Assembly (NCBI RefSeq): GCF_036417845.1
Contig: NC_089980.1
Span: 45,940,501-46,004,500, forward strand
DNA length: 64,000 nucleotides
Source of the DNA: Apteryx mantelli
Taxonomy: Eukaryota > Chordata > Aves > Apterygiformes > Apterygidae
Reading direction: 5' to 3'
The notes under the pieces are model-generated. The model was given only the letters and a program-made list of their open reading frames with translations, had not been told where the DNA came from and made no database searches. Both the position numbers and the translations under genes were made by a program. Position 1 is the stretch's first letter. Every line of letters begins with the position of its first letter. Shown here in pieces: positions 29,501-39,105 of this stretch.

Positions 29501-32500
29501 TGAGGTCACAGTCTGTCACAGTATTTTTCCACAATAACCATAGCCCCTTCTTACTCCCCAAGAAAACACTGCCTATCTTTCCCACCTTTCTTCATGGCCA
29601 TCTGCCTACCTTCCTACTTCCCTGACCCCTTCCCCACTCTTATCCAGCCACACATATAATTTATCAGACTCTCATCCCTGCCCCTCCCAGCTCTTCCTTT
29701 CCATAGGAGTTTTTCCTGATGGAGTCTCTGTAGCCTGTTGCCTAGTAAACAGTTTTTTTCAAACTCTTCTCCAACAGCTGCCAAATGCTCAGCTGAGAGC
29801 CTGATTACTTCACAGTCAGTCAGGTCAGAAAAGTGCAATGGACCAAACAGTTCTCCCCGTGAACTGTAGAGTGGCATGAAGAACTGCCTGGCAGACTGTA
29901 GGCTATATGAGCCTTTATTAACCTGCACACGAGAATGGACACTTGTTTTCAGGAATGCTACTCATTTTCAAGACTACTTAACTGACAATCAAATTCCCTC
30001 CTCCCTCAAGTTACACGTTAAAAAAAGTATCAGTAGAACACTCACTGAACTGCCCTAGCAAATACTCCATTTAGTTATTTTAAAAATAATGTTGTTTACA
30101 TTTATTTGACAGAGAAGTTACTATTTCCACAACTTTACACCTTTAATCTAGGCAGTAAAAACAAAAGCTGTTTTTTCCCCCTCTCGTGCATCATCAGCAA
30201 CATGTGCTTTCCCTTAACGTGCATGCAAATCTTCAAAATAAATGCGTTCCACTGTAGAAGTGCTGCATATACCAGATTTCCTCTCTACTTTTTGACGGGG
30301 TCCTTATCAAATCTTGCTACTCTTCCCAAAGGCAAGGCAGCACAGGAATTAGGCCAATACAAAATCCAACATTTGACTCCACAGAAGCAGAAAGAAGCAA
30401 CAAATACTGGTATCCACATGGACATGGCAAAATAAACAATTTAAGGTAAGCAGCCTTTCTTGAACTGTCCACTTGGTGATAAGCACTCGGATGACTGCAA
30501 GCAATGGTTGCAATTAAGAGAGCATTAACTATTTAAAGGATAGTTTTCTAACAGCAAAATGTAATACTGTGGCATCAATTAAGAAACATCTGGAAAGTGA
30601 ACTGATCCACACATTTTTTATTTAAAAATATCAAACTGGTGAGTAGCTACTGATCATAGCGGAACACAAAACAAGCTATCTCATAACATGACTTAACACA
30701 GTCAGATATACTGAAGAGTTGCCCAAAAGCCCACACGGTTTTAAGCCTTACCTCCAAAAAAGCCTAAGAAACATAATGAAGAATGTTGTGCTGTTCAGAA
30801 GGAATTAAAGAACTCTCATGACAGAAGACAGACAGTTTTGTTCCCTGATTTGAGCATAACTTGGAAAGAAACACTAAAAGAGCAGATCAACAATTAACAC
30901 AAGAAGTCAGACACAATCATTATTAAAAACTTGGGAGAAACAATTAAGGTAAATCTTCAGTCTATGACAGATTTTTCTTACACTCTGTCTTATAAAGGCC
31001 CAGATGTATTTAACTTTAGCTCAAGTTATGGATACCAACGCATTAGTAACCATAAAAATATTGTTATAAATAATATTGCTAAGGACTCCTAAAGTGGTTC
31101 TACTGAGACAGTTAACATTACGCTGGGCTGCTAGGAAGGGCCAACCACAGAATAGAAGAGTATATTAGACCCAAACATCATGATGTTCAGGACAGAGAAA
31201 GAAAAAAAAAAGGGGGGGGGGGGGAAAGAAGAAGAAAATCAGTGTTTCCAAGACAGACAAGGATGTGCAATCCAAACCAAAAACTTCTTCACACTACTGT
31301 TAGGGGGAGTCCCACAGAGATTTATCTGCTGTCTTTCAAAAATGTTCTGGACTTGAACTAACCAGTTCATTCTGCCAGAATATAAGCTAGATTTCAACTA
31401 CATTTTGTACAACACTGTATATAATGTGACTGGGAGCTTAACTGAAGGGTTCAATTACATAAACATATTAGAGCTTGTCTTGACCAAAGTGGGACTGAGG
31501 CTGAAAATCAGTATTTTCTCCAGGACTCTTCATATCAACGAGAAATACCTCAACTACCCGTGAGATGGAATAGAGCAGGATGCTAAAGCTTAAGTCCCTC
31601 ACACAGAACACAGTTTTTCCTCTCTGGGTCAGTGACAAGCAGACGCATTGCGAGATACCTCTTCCTGCAGAAGACCTTTTTCAAAGTCCATCTGCGGAGG
31701 TCTAGGAAACTTCTGCTGATCTGACATTAAAACATTCTGCAACCTCTAATAACGCAGCTCTACTGTTGCGGTGCTAGCCATGAATCCATCAGTCCAGCTA
31801 TGAACAACCTGTGGATAAAACAAGAAACACTGCGCTATCTTGCCTGGCAGTATAACATATGCATCATTGTGCGTTATTACTTCTGGATCCCTGCAATAAA
31901 CATAATAAAGCTAGACACACACATGCCTTTGCATTTTAAGGGTATGCAAAAAGACAAGGCCTCTAGTTTTACCCAAAGGCTTCTGCAAAAGATAGTCCAG
32001 ATGCACTTCCACAAAGCCTGCAAGTGTCAATTAACACTGTCTTGATAGTCTGGCAAGCTGCATGTCAAATAACAAGGGATATGTGGCATTGTCTGATTAA
32101 GCAAACAGCCAAATAGAGCACACCATGGTCTGGAATCTTTCTTGGGATAAAACATTGAATTCAAATCTAACAGTTCTCCTGTACTGTGGGATAGCAAAAG
32201 CACTTTTTTTTCCATAGTACTTTAGGCTCTTTATAGTGAATGACCTCTTAAGATCATGTAAATCGATGGAATGATCTTCTCTTTGAGAAGAGCTTTTCAC
32301 AGATCAGCATGTCATCCAAGTCCAAACGTACTCAAACACAAGATGGGCTGCAGCAAATCACTAGATATTTGACAGTACTCCCCATGTGATGGGGAAGATA
32401 TTTAAGGGGAAAAATCTGTATTAACAGCAAGAGTCCTTGTTACTCACAGGATTTTTTTGTCTTCTAATTGAACAGACAGACATGTTTGGAAGATGAAGAA

Positions 32501-35500
32501 CCTCATACCAATTCCAAGGAATGAAGAAGGGAATAATTTGAACACTAATACCACAGAGAGCTTGAAACAGTTAAAACTGCTGATAATGTCTTTGGGTATT
32601 TCAAGCCTGGAACTGGATGGCAGATTCCACCAACTGAGTCTTTCTAAAGATTTAAAGAAGTGTGCACCCCTTCCATGACTTTCAAGTTGAAAAAGAGAAT
32701 GTTTTTGCCTTCTGTATCACATGGAAAAGAACCAAAAAGAAAAGGAACCGGATATTCCCTGATTCATTTCCAGCACTCCATAATTCCAAGTCATCCAGAC
32801 CACCTGAAGACAAATAAGGACTTTCCAAAATGCAACACAGACAGATTGACAATAATATTAAAACTTGCTGCCACAGATGAAGCCTCCTGGACTGGGATCT
32901 ATTTCCTTCTAAACTCTTCTGTTGAAGAAACAAGGGTTGAAGGCCAATAATTCAGAGTCTCCGTTTTCCCTACAGGAGCTGGTATACATACACAATGAAC
33001 AGAGTTCTCTGTTAAGTGCTTAAGCACGTGGATTCAAAAGTCTGTATTTTGACTACTGTTTGGACCTCTATAGTAAACTAGAGGCCCTCAGCTATGTATG
33101 AAATGCTGTGCAGTTGAATAAACAAGACTTCGAATTCAGTGCTATGTAAAATTCATCTAGAAAAACCTACAGAAACATTCGGGATGCTCGCAGTCCATCA
33201 AGTGTTGCATTTTAGTATCTCGTTGTGTTCCTGGGCAAGCTTCTCTGGGAATTACAGTACCGCTGTAGTTCAAGCAGTTTTCCTATTTTGTTTGTAAATA
33301 AGAATCTGATGAGTCAAAAAACTCTCTGAAGACTAAGAGTCACCTGAGATTATTCTGGAAGTTTGTTTTGCTTCCTCTGGGTCTTTTGTTTGTTTTTTTT
33401 GTTTTGATTTTTGAGGCAGAAGGAAAGGCTCTTCCTTAGTGCTATTTCTGGAGATTGATATTTGGATCATTCATGCTCTTTGGCTACCAGTGTTCAAATT
33501 GGAACTGGAAGCACACAAATACTTAAATCCCTAAGAGGGAGAATAAAGTACTTAATAGATTTGTGTGGCACAGATGCCAAACTAGTCCCAACATACCACT
33601 GCTAACAAACATGCAGAAATGCATAATACCCAGTAATCACAAGAACTTTCCTTGTGTTTCCCCAGTCCATCTCTCTGAAGCGCATATTGTGCATGTAACA
33701 ACCTTGGCAGAATAGAAAGGACAACTGCATCATCAGGTAAGACAAAGATTGATTTTAAAGGGTCACCTGATTTTCCCCTTACCAATGGTATTCTTATTCG
33801 CTACCTCACTCCTGGTTGTTGCAAATGATCACTTCACCATCTTGAACAAGCCTACAATGCCCATAACGGGAACAGATTTAAACAGTGAAAGACAGTCACA
33901 CACTTTCCGGAGACAGATCTGATGAAAATTCAGTGTTTGTAAGAGCATGGAGTGTGAACAAAAAGCATGAATACTCCTCACTGGATTCCTGCAGTCTGGG
34001 TTCGGAGTAACAATCCTTGGATCATCAGATACAGCAGAACTGTGACATACACATGAGAAACTGAAACATACAGGCCAAAGACCATGTTCTTATGCTTGGA
34101 AGCATCAGAAAGATCTCATCTATAACTGAACAGTATTTTGACTGTGGATCTTTTGCCTTGTGCTTTTACACACCAAAGAGAGCAATCTGCATTTATATTC
34201 TAATGAAGGCAGCCTCCAGTGCTCTACCAGATTCAGTATTCCACAGGTTCAATCTTTTCACCAAAGAACGAGCTCAAAACTTAATGTATTGCCGCAGTGA
34301 ACTGCAACTGCAGATAAAAGCAACATTCAGGCTTGGTGGTATTTTTTTTTTCTTTCCTTGATGGAGGGGGATCCTTTTTCTTGCCCTGCTTTGTAGAAAG
34401 AAAGGCCTGCTATGCTTTGTTTCTCTTTGGTAATGAGCAACAGCATTTCTGCCCAACATAAGTCTTTTGGCAGGGCAAAAGACCTGCAACCCCAGTTACC
34501 AAGGAGGACAGCAGTCTCTCAAGAGAAACAGTTTTAATTCCCAAAGGTTCTATTTTTAGTCATAGCACCAGAAGTCCCTGTAGCAATCATATCCTTTAAC
34601 CTGTCATTTATGGCAGAGGAAGCAGGGATAGGGTTGGTCTACAGGTCTAAGCATCCATCTACTACAATCTCACACTGAAAGAGCTCACACTATGCACAGA
34701 GTAGGCAGATACCAGAAAATGGTTGAATTCTCTTTTCCTCCTCTTCCCAAAAAGGGCAGAGAACAAGAATGAACACTCAGTAATAACCAACAGACACCAA
34801 CTGCTAAGACGAACTTGATCTCTGGCAGGCATCCCAGTCTGAATCTATAAGGACATTCACTTGAAGTTTCTTCAAACTAAACTAAGGTTATAATTTTTTT
34901 CCAGTAACATATTTATCTGCTACATTAGCAGATAAAATTTGGGTAGATTGCAAGCAATTCAGTTGATTTCATGTAAGGAGGAGTAGAATCCATCTTTTAC
35001 AGTCAGGCTGACTGTCACAGAGACAGACTGCCACTAACAGAAGTATACATACAATGCATGTAACAGAACCAAAGCAATGTTATCCTTAAATAGTTCCTAT
35101 CTAGGGGAGAAGCATTAATATTTGAATATTAACTTACATGTGCAAGAATTTAATCACAGAAAAGCGAGAAACAACAGCTTAGGCTTTGATTTAAAGTTCA
35201 CTTCTTTTTCTGTTCATGAGAATTAAACACTTCCTATACAGACAATCCATTACAAATTAAGTCCTTGATTTATGCCCTCTTCCTCTACAACTTAAAAGCA
35301 ATTATCAAATTCTGGCAGTACTTCAAAGAAAAGTAAGAACTGAAGTTATTAATAAAAAAAGCACTTCATGAGAGAACAAGGTAAAGGAGAGGGAATTATA
35401 CAAGCAGGGTGCTCTGAATTTTGAACAAAGCGGGAAACACCGCACAACAGTCTCATCCCTATTTTCAATGAGAGAGATATACTGCAAAAGCAGTTGATAG

Positions 35501-37089
35501 CTTCATAGTAATTCCACAGAACTTGGGTTTTTTTTGATCCAACCACTTAACCTTTACAATGTGTCTATTTTGATTGGTGATGGGAAATCACTGATTCTTG
35601 TCCTGTTCACTTCAGTTTGACATTATAATACAGTTGCTGGTTCTCAAGGTGAAAGTATACGTATTATCCAAACTATGACATCTCTACACAATTCTTGACA
35701 CTACTAAGCCATGTTCAGGTTATAACCATCAACCCTCACTAACACCACTCAGCGAAGCTAAATCTTCTTAATAACACCCAGCTATACAACCCTAAGGAGA
35801 AACTGAAAGTGGAAATACACAACTCATTAGAAACAGATCTTTCTATACTAAAGACTGCTCTCAAAACATATCAAAAAACCCCCACAATAATTTGACAAGT
35901 ACCACAACCTAAAAAGCATTAATGAACTGGTGAGAAAAGCTGATAATCACATACAGATTGTTTTCTACAGAGCTGGTTTGTACATAGTGTAAAAACAGCA
36001 ATAGACAACAAAGAAAGTTGCTTCATATTTATGAAGATGCTAAAGCGTTAGTTTCCACAAAGTCAGTAAATAATCTTGCCTCCTTAACATAATAGCAAGG
36101 ATACTATTACTAGCACCAGTGACTGTCATGATGGTCAGCCTGGAGAACTACGCAAGCATATAAAAAACATACTATCAAATAACTTTAGACAGAATTCTGA
36201 ATTTTAAATTATTCTGAACCATATGACAAATGCCACCTTTAAGAAGGTAAACCTCCTTAATATACCCAGATTAAGGCTCAGTAAATAAATACACTGCGGT
36301 ATCAGATAACAATAAGAACTAGAACTAAGCCTATCCAGTATAGCATACTTATTCTGTTCTTTGGAAGGTTCAACTCTGTTATCCACAAGAACACTTGAAA
36401 AACTAAAATAAAAAAATACTGTCCTACCTATCACGTTTCTCCAACATCACCTAATGTTTTAACAACCACACCAACACATTTTACAAGAACAGAAATGCCT
36501 CGGTACTACCTACACGACTCTCTGCCGGGAAGGGTAGGAACCATTCAGGCTTGAAAAACAAGAAGGGGGTGAAAAACAGCCGGGGAAACCCCCCGGGACG
36601 AAAGGGCCTGAGCCAAGCCCGGCTTCGCACCCGCCGCCTCCCCACGCGGAAACTCTTCAGCCGCCGCAACACCTGTTTCCAGGCGAGCCTCCGGCCACCT
36701 CCCCCGGGCGGCTCCGAGGGCCGCAGCGCCGCGATCGCGCTCGGCCCCCGCCTGGGGGGCGCCGCGCCCCGTTCCCTCCGCCGCCCCGCGGCCGCTGGGC
36801 CGCGGCGGAGGGGCCCTGCGGGCCGCCTCTCACCGTTGAGTGCCGACGCCTGCAGCGTGGCCCCCGAGGTGCCGTCGATGACTTTGATGGCGCCGCGGGC
36901 GGTCACGGCCAGGATGGCGTTGAGCGCCGGGTGGTAGCACAGGCTGCAGAGGCCGTCGGCGTCGCAGCGCAGGCAGCCGTCCCGCAGCAACAGCCACTCG
37001 CAGGGGCCCGGCCCGGCCGACGCCGACACCGACCCGGGCCCGGGCCCGGCGGGCGCCGCCGCCGAGGAGCAGGAGGCCGCCGCAGCCAT
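7130..37089 (-). CDS. BIRC6: BIRC6 (BRUCE/Apollon), coding exons 1-10, 3' part outside window
   Basis: Giant anti-apoptotic E2/E3 hybrid ubiquitin ligase. Known for the family: it binds and ubiquitinates SMAC, HTRA2 and caspases through a BIR domain and a C-terminal UBC domain, and also ubiquitinates LC3. Seen here: ten minus-strand coding exons with GT-AG junctions and consistent phases (36834-37089, 20857-21038, 17902-18039, 17311-17504, 15225-15336, 13765-13847, 12345-12567, 12076-12236, 9849-9907, 7130-8524), totalling 2,803 nt or 934 codons plus one base. The translation follows known BIRC6 closely throughout. It covers the N-terminal WD40-like propeller, with the BIR zinc domain (about residues 267-335) inserted in it. 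The UBC domain and roughly 3,900 residues lie past the left edge. The start at 37089 is the first ATG after an in-frame TGA at 37141-37143. No frameshift or premature stop was found. Exon numbers count from the start codon. Confidence 0.97.
8525..9848 (-). other. BIRC6: BIRC6 intron 9
   Basis: 1.3-kb AT-rich intron. An 87-codon minus-strand open frame at 8580-8843 has no recognisable similarity. Nothing else is identifiable. Confidence 0.7.
9849..9907 (-). CDS. BIRC6: BIRC6 coding exon 9 (acidic linker)
   Basis: 59 nt, residues 450-469 plus one base of codon 470, phase 2 in and phase 1 out. Acceptor TTTTCAG|TGATGA, donor TGACAG|GTAGGT. It encodes DDLLEDSDSEEHSRSESVTG, a strongly acidic Ser-rich linker known in BIRC6. 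The frame stays open through the donor into intron 9, but similarity stops at the GT. Confidence 0.93.
9908..12075 (-). other. BIRC6: BIRC6 intron 8
   Basis: 2.2-kb intron with short homopolymers only. The minus-strand open frames at 10508-10840 and 11669-11932 have no recognisable similarity and no flanking splice evidence. Confidence 0.7.
12076..12236 (-). CDS. BIRC6: BIRC6 coding exon 8
   Basis: 161 nt, residues 397-449 plus two bases of codon 450, phase 0 in and phase 2 out. Acceptor TTTTAG|GTCCAC, donor GAGACAG|GTATGC. The translation includes VHLKFEINAYDPAIVQQLML and SRRPTLAWLEDSSSCSDIPK. It is separated from exon 7 by an intron of only 108 bp (12237-12344), the shortest in the window. 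Confidence 0.95.
12345..12567 (-). CDS. BIRC6: BIRC6 coding exon 7, end of BIR domain and return to propeller
   Basis: 223 nt, residues 322-396, phase 2 in and phase 0 out. Acceptor TGAAAAG|GTCTGA, donor ATGAAG|GTATAC. It starts SEHERHSPNCPFVKGEHTQN. H325 and C332 (spacing H-x6-C) complete the CCHC zinc site begun in exon 6. The exon then encodes ACFGSGSCPHFLAAATKRGK followed by ICIWDVSKLMK, a WD40-like strand. All four zinc ligands are intact. Confidence 0.96.
12568..13764 (-). other. BIRC6: BIRC6 intron 6
   Basis: 1.2-kb AT-rich intron between the two BIR-domain exons that share the split W322 codon. No repeats or RNA genes recognised. Confidence 0.7.
13765..13847 (-). CDS. BIRC6: BIRC6 coding exon 6, BIR zinc-binding core
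   Basis: 83 nt, residues 295-321 plus two bases of codon 322, phase 0 in and phase 2 out. Acceptor TTTATAG|CCTGCG, donor ACCTTG|GTAAG. The translation PASSGDDRAMCFTCSVCLVC continues WEPTDEPW. Residues C305 and C308 (the C-x2-C of CFTC) are the first two zinc ligands of the BIR fold. The conserved W322 codon is split by the next intron. Confidence 0.95.
13848..15224 (-). other. BIRC6: BIRC6 intron 5 with microsatellite
   Basis: 1.4-kb intron inside the BIR domain. Its main feature is the (GAAAAA)n array at 14969-15071, which lies 154 bp inside the donor. Otherwise nothing identifiable. Confidence 0.75.
14969..15071 (+). repeat. (GAAAAA)n microsatellite
   Basis: Fifteen consecutive perfect copies of the hexamer GAAAAA run from 14974 to about 15063, with imperfect ends. 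It is purine-only on the plus strand and so pyrimidine-only (TTTTTC) on the BIRC6 sense strand, inside intron 5. It gives rise to spurious Lys/Arg and Ser/Phe repeat open frames, which are not genes. Purity suggests a polymorphic locus. Confidence 0.97.
15225..15336 (-). CDS. BIRC6: BIRC6 coding exon 5, start of BIR domain
   Basis: 112 nt, residues 257-294, phase 2 in and phase 0 out. Acceptor TTCTAG|GTCTTT, donor CACCAG|GTAAAA. It encodes SLMYSEANRRETFTSW, then PHVGYRWAQPDPMAQAGFYH. This is the first half of the BIR fold: an Arg plus T-F-x-x-W opening, followed by the helix ending in G-F-Y, the position that contacts IAP-binding motifs in the family. The exon was recovered from junction phase and homology, being too short to stand alone. 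Confidence 0.95.
15337..17310 (-). other. BIRC6: BIRC6 intron 4
   Basis: 2-kb AT-rich intron. Small open frames at 15977-16174 (+) and 16846-17109 (-) show no similarity to known proteins. Nothing else recognised. Confidence 0.7.
17311..17504 (-). CDS. BIRC6: BIRC6 coding exon 4
   Basis: 194 nt, residues 193-256 plus two bases of codon 257, phase 0 in and phase 2 out. Acceptor AATTTAG|TGGGCA, donor GGACAG|GTATAT. The translation contains HLPHHVLKSVASAIVNELKK and DRLSYLLPSARPELGVGPGR, a near-invariant BIRC6 stretch just before the BIR domain. Confidence 0.96.
17505..17901 (-). other. BIRC6: BIRC6 intron 3
   Basis: 397-bp intron between exons 3 and 4. Nothing identifiable beyond the splice signals. 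Confidence 0.8.
17902..18039 (-). CDS. BIRC6: BIRC6 coding exon 3
   Basis: 138 nt, residues 147-192, phase 0 at both ends, so skipping it would keep the frame. Acceptor TATTTTAG|GCTCAG, donor GCAAAG|GTAAGA. The translation starts AQQLLSACIEKVD and ends ETAANHKVAK, matching the known BIRC6 segment between the first propeller blades. It is shorter than 60 codons and was found by joining flanking exons by phase. Confidence 0.94.
18176..18219 (+). repeat. (TAAA)n / (TTAA)n simple repeat
   Basis: Compound low-complexity tract: TAAATAAATAAATAAA, then TAGATAGA, then ATTAATTAATTAATTAA. AT-only apart from two G. In BIRC6 intron 2. Confidence 0.9.
19998..20059 (+). repeat. Exact 29-bp tandem duplication
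   Basis: The unit starting AAAGAATTAAAATAAACTGG is present twice without mismatch (19998-20026 and 20027-20055), followed by four bases of a third copy. It looks like a recent local slippage duplication in BIRC6 intron 2, about 0.8 kb inside the exon 3 acceptor side of that intron midpoint. Confidence 0.95.
20857..21038 (-). CDS. BIRC6: BIRC6 coding exon 2
   Basis: 182 nt, residues 86-146, phase 1 in and phase 0 out. Acceptor TTTATAG|CTAAACC, donor ACAGAG|GTAAGA. It encodes AKPGGRVKCQYISAVDKVIF followed by a segment containing VDDYAVGCRKDLNG and ending ELPVTE. This belongs to the N-terminal WD40-like propeller and is highly conserved in the family. The open frame runs on into the intron with an unrelated Lys-rich tail, so the exon end is taken at the GT. 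Confidence 0.96.
24423..24443 (+). repeat. Poly(A) homopolymer, 21 A
   Basis: Uninterrupted run of 21 A in BIRC6 intron 1. No retroposed sequence is recognisable immediately 5' of it, so it is listed only as a homopolymer. Confidence 0.9.
26040..26397. mobile_element. Candidate non-autonomous hAT-type DNA transposon
   Basis: 358-bp segment bounded by imperfect terminal inverted repeats. The left end reads CAATGGCTCCCAAG; the right end read in reverse is CAGTGACTCTCAAG. Eleven of the first 14 positions match and all three mismatches are transitions. It is flanked by TTTTAGAG (26032-26039) and TTTTAGAT (26398-26405), a 7/8-matching 8-bp duplication. Known: amniote Charlie-type hAT elements start CAGTGG-TTCTCAA and duplicate 8 bp with a central TAGA-like core, which fits. 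No transposase frame is present. It is called from its ends only; an old chance pairing is possible. Confidence 0.5.
27772..28619 (+). mobile_element. Decayed CR1 LINE fragment (RT palm to 3' end)
   Basis: Old CR1 copy in BIRC6 intron 1, antisense to the gene. Recognisable blocks are FINDLDDETECTLSKT (from about 27900), a mutated catalytic motif where FADD has become TVDD (about 27950-27961), LLKFNKDK (28051-28074), and the 3' region ending CCTTCCAACC and ATTGTTCTATGGTTCT. Many indels and substitutions break the frame; only a 74-codon piece remains open (27865-28089). It is clearly older than the other three CR1 copies. Confidence 0.88.
31202..31224 (+). repeat. A-run followed by 13-base G-run
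   Basis: Ten A followed by 13 consecutive G, then GAAAGAAGAAG-like purines. Low-complexity purine tract in BIRC6 intron 1. The G-run is a likely sequencing and assembly weak point. Confidence 0.85.
36834..37089 (-). CDS. BIRC6: BIRC6 coding exon 1
   Basis: Residues 1-85 plus the first base of codon 86. An Ala/Ser/Gly/Pro-rich leader (about residues 1-30) is followed by the conserved stretch CEWLLLRDGCLRCDADGL and then YHPALNAILAVTARGAIKVI, which begins the WD40-like propeller. The donor reads AACG|GTGAG on the minus strand, phase 1. An in-frame TGA 51 nt upstream and no intervening ATG fix the start. The open frame continues past the donor into intron 1 but loses similarity there, which confirms the splice site. 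The exon is very GC-rich and sits inside the CpG island. Confidence 0.95.
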
Positions 37090-37092
37090 CTT
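37081..37092 (-). promoter_or_regulatory. BIRC6: YY1-like element overlapping the BIRC6 start codon
   Basis: Minus strand reads AAGATGGCTGC, matching the AAGATGGC core typical of YY1 sites that overlap start codons of housekeeping genes. The same sequence provides the initiator ATG context. Motif match only. Confidence 0.4.
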
Positions 37093-37158
37093 CCCGGCCG
37101 CGCCGCTGCCGCTCAGGACAAGAGGCCCGGGGGGAGCCGCTCAGTGACAGTCCCGGGA

Positions 37159-37176
37159 GCCGCCGCCGCCGCCGCC
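37159..37176 (-). repeat. BIRC6: Short GGC trinucleotide repeat in BIRC6 5' leader
   Basis: About six CCG/CGG triplets just upstream of the BIRC6 start codon (plus strand GCCGCCGCCGCCGCCGCC). Likely transcribed as part of the 5' UTR. The copy number is short and unremarkable. Confidence 0.8.
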
Positions 37177-37790
37177 AGTCACCATCCGGGTCTGGGGAGA
37201 GGAGGAAAGGGAGAGCGCCAGCGTGAGCAGGAAGTGACGCAACCGCGCCGGATGCGGAACCGACCGCCGGCCTGAGACCGGCGGCGGGAAAGGGCGGGGG
37301 GGAAGGACAGCGCGAGCAGCTCCTCGTCACGGAGAGGGGCGGAGGGGAGAGGAAGGGGGTGGAGCTCTGCCGCCGCCGCGCGCGTGCGCGCGCCGCCACC
37401 CCGATTTCGTGGGCGCGCGGGCTGTGGTGAGGAGGGGGGCTGCGCGAGGGGCGCCGCTCCTGCCCCCCCCCGGCTGCGCGTTTCGCGCGCGTGCGCGGAT
37501 GGGGGTGGGGCGCGCGGGAGGCCGTTGGGGCCTGGTGGCGCCCGTTGGGGCAGGGCAGGGCCGGGCCGGGCGGGCTCCAAGCACGTCCTTCGATCCGCGC
37601 CGCTGCGGGCGGCCTGGCGCGGCGCGGCGCGGCTGCGAGTTCGCCCGGGTGCCGAGGAAAGCGGGGCCTGAGGGGGCCGCCGTCAGCCCGGCTGCGCGGG
37701 CTCCCCTTGCCGGCGGTTGGCGGCCGTGGTGCCGACCGGGCAGCGGCTCCGCCTGCGGGCTCGCAGAGCCGCTAGGCGCTGTTACGGCCT

Positions 37791-39105
37791 CGCGTTTAGC
37801 TCCTGCTCTTGCGTTAAAAGTCGGGGTAGTTCCTCTGTTTGGACTTTTTTTTCTCCAGGGCCTGAAGTTGGTCAGTTAGCTGTCGCCTTTCCTTGAGCTT
37901 TTGTTACAGTTCCTGTTCGTTGCGCTGTAATCAACACTTAGCGGATTGTTAGTAGGCCGGGATGTTTGAGTGCTTTCACTGCAGTAAAATAAGTATTGTT
38001 TTCATACTGTGAGAGTGGTCTTCTATTTGTATTTGAAGAGTGATGTAAGAGAGTCGCTATGAAAGTTGTCTCTTAGTAGATACTAACCGAAGATGGTAAA
38101 GTGCTATTCTGTAACAGCTTTATTTCAGAATAAAAAAGAAATCTCCCTATCGAGGTTACTGGCTGAGGAGGTTTTTTGCTGTTTTTTGTTTTTGTTTTTT
38201 TCCAGTGGGTGCAGGTATGTGTAATTATGTGAGGTCCCAACCTGAAAAGCTTCCCCCCCCGCCAAAGGTAAGGATGGAGTCATGGAGTCATGCTTTCTAC
38301 CCATGAAAGTATTTCATTTTAAAGCATTATTTTCCATGCTTAAATTATGGAAATATAATAAAACCTCATATATTTTGTTGTAAAATGTATTTTGTTGTAA
38401 AATGTTTTTTTCCCTTTCCACTCACTAGAATACTAAATGCAGCTTGCATAGGTAAGACTGGTTGTAGGCATTTTCTAGCTGTGTTTTAAATGACATGTAC
38501 AGCTAATGCATTTGAGAAAGCTTTTGGCCTACTGATGATAAATATAATTGACAGTTTCAAATATAATGCAGCCTTCTACAGAACAGGGTGGTTTTTTGGA
38601 CCCAAATTAGCACAGGTTTCTGTAGCAGGAAAATGATTTAAGAAAATCATTCATGTGCCTGTGTAAAGAAATACAAAAAAGTACATGCGTGTGTGAGACA
38701 GGCTAATGAAAATCATCCTGAAGCAAAATAAGTAGCTTTTAAGCTACCTCCGTTACTTCTGTGAAACACTGAAGACTGGCAAGGGCAGTAACAAAACTTA
38801 AAGCCGAAGTCAAGTTGTATGTTGTCTCTAAGTCAAAGTAAATGACCTCATATAATTTTCAAGTAGGTATAGGTTTTTCTCATAAACAGTAGAATGTCTG
38901 CCTGATGGGTAGAAGAGGGAAAAAGTAATGCTATCTGTCTCTGCTATATACAGAAGAAAATTCAAAAAGAATGTCTCATTCTAAAGGTATAGTATATGTG
39001 TCTCTATTTGGGGCTGAGGTGTTTCAGCTTGGAAGATGAACTTTTTGCCAGACACATTGCAAATTGCCATGCATGACAAACAGAAGTTGTACAATTATTA
39101 TCCCA
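37791..39105. other. Intergenic segment between YIPF4 3' end and BIRC6 promoter
   Basis: About 1.3 kb of AT-rich sequence. It contains a 17-bp tandem duplication (ATTTTGTTGTAAAATGT at 38372-38388 and 38389-38405) and a smaller 9-bp repeat (ATGGAGTC-) near 38274. No gene recognised. Confidence 0.65.

Larger units (their letters stand above)
21039..36833 (-). other. BIRC6: BIRC6 intron 1 (15.8 kb)
   Basis: Longest intron in the window. Recognised contents: a 21-base A run (24423-24443), a candidate hAT element (26040-26397), a decayed CR1 (about 27772-28619) and an A-run/G-run tract (31202-31224). The remaining several kilobases on each side are AT-rich with only short unsupported open frames. 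I see no additional exon with splice support. Confidence 0.75.
36590..37790. promoter_or_regulatory. BIRC6: CpG island, BIRC6 promoter and exon 1
   Basis: A sharp rise in G+C and CpG density surrounds BIRC6 coding exon 1 and its upstream region, contrasting with AT-rich flanks on both sides. It includes repeated GCGCGTGCGCGC-type alternating CG sequence (about 37380-37395 and 37480-37498) resembling NRF1-type sites. No TATA box is evident at a sensible distance. It is interpreted as a TATA-less housekeeping promoter reading leftward; the exact start site cannot be read. Open frames on both strands here are composition artefacts. Confidence 0.85.

Noticed and set aside
31212..31224. 13-G run as a G-quadruplex
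   Set aside because: It is a single uninterrupted run with no neighbouring G-tracts. It may be a homopolymer or assembly issue; support is weak.
36551..37879. Many overlapping 90-190-codon frames on both strands around 36.5-37.9 kb
   Set aside because: Stop codons are rare in CpG-island DNA. The translations are Ala/Arg/Gly/Pro-rich with no recognised domain, and only the BIRC6 exon 1 frame matches a known protein.
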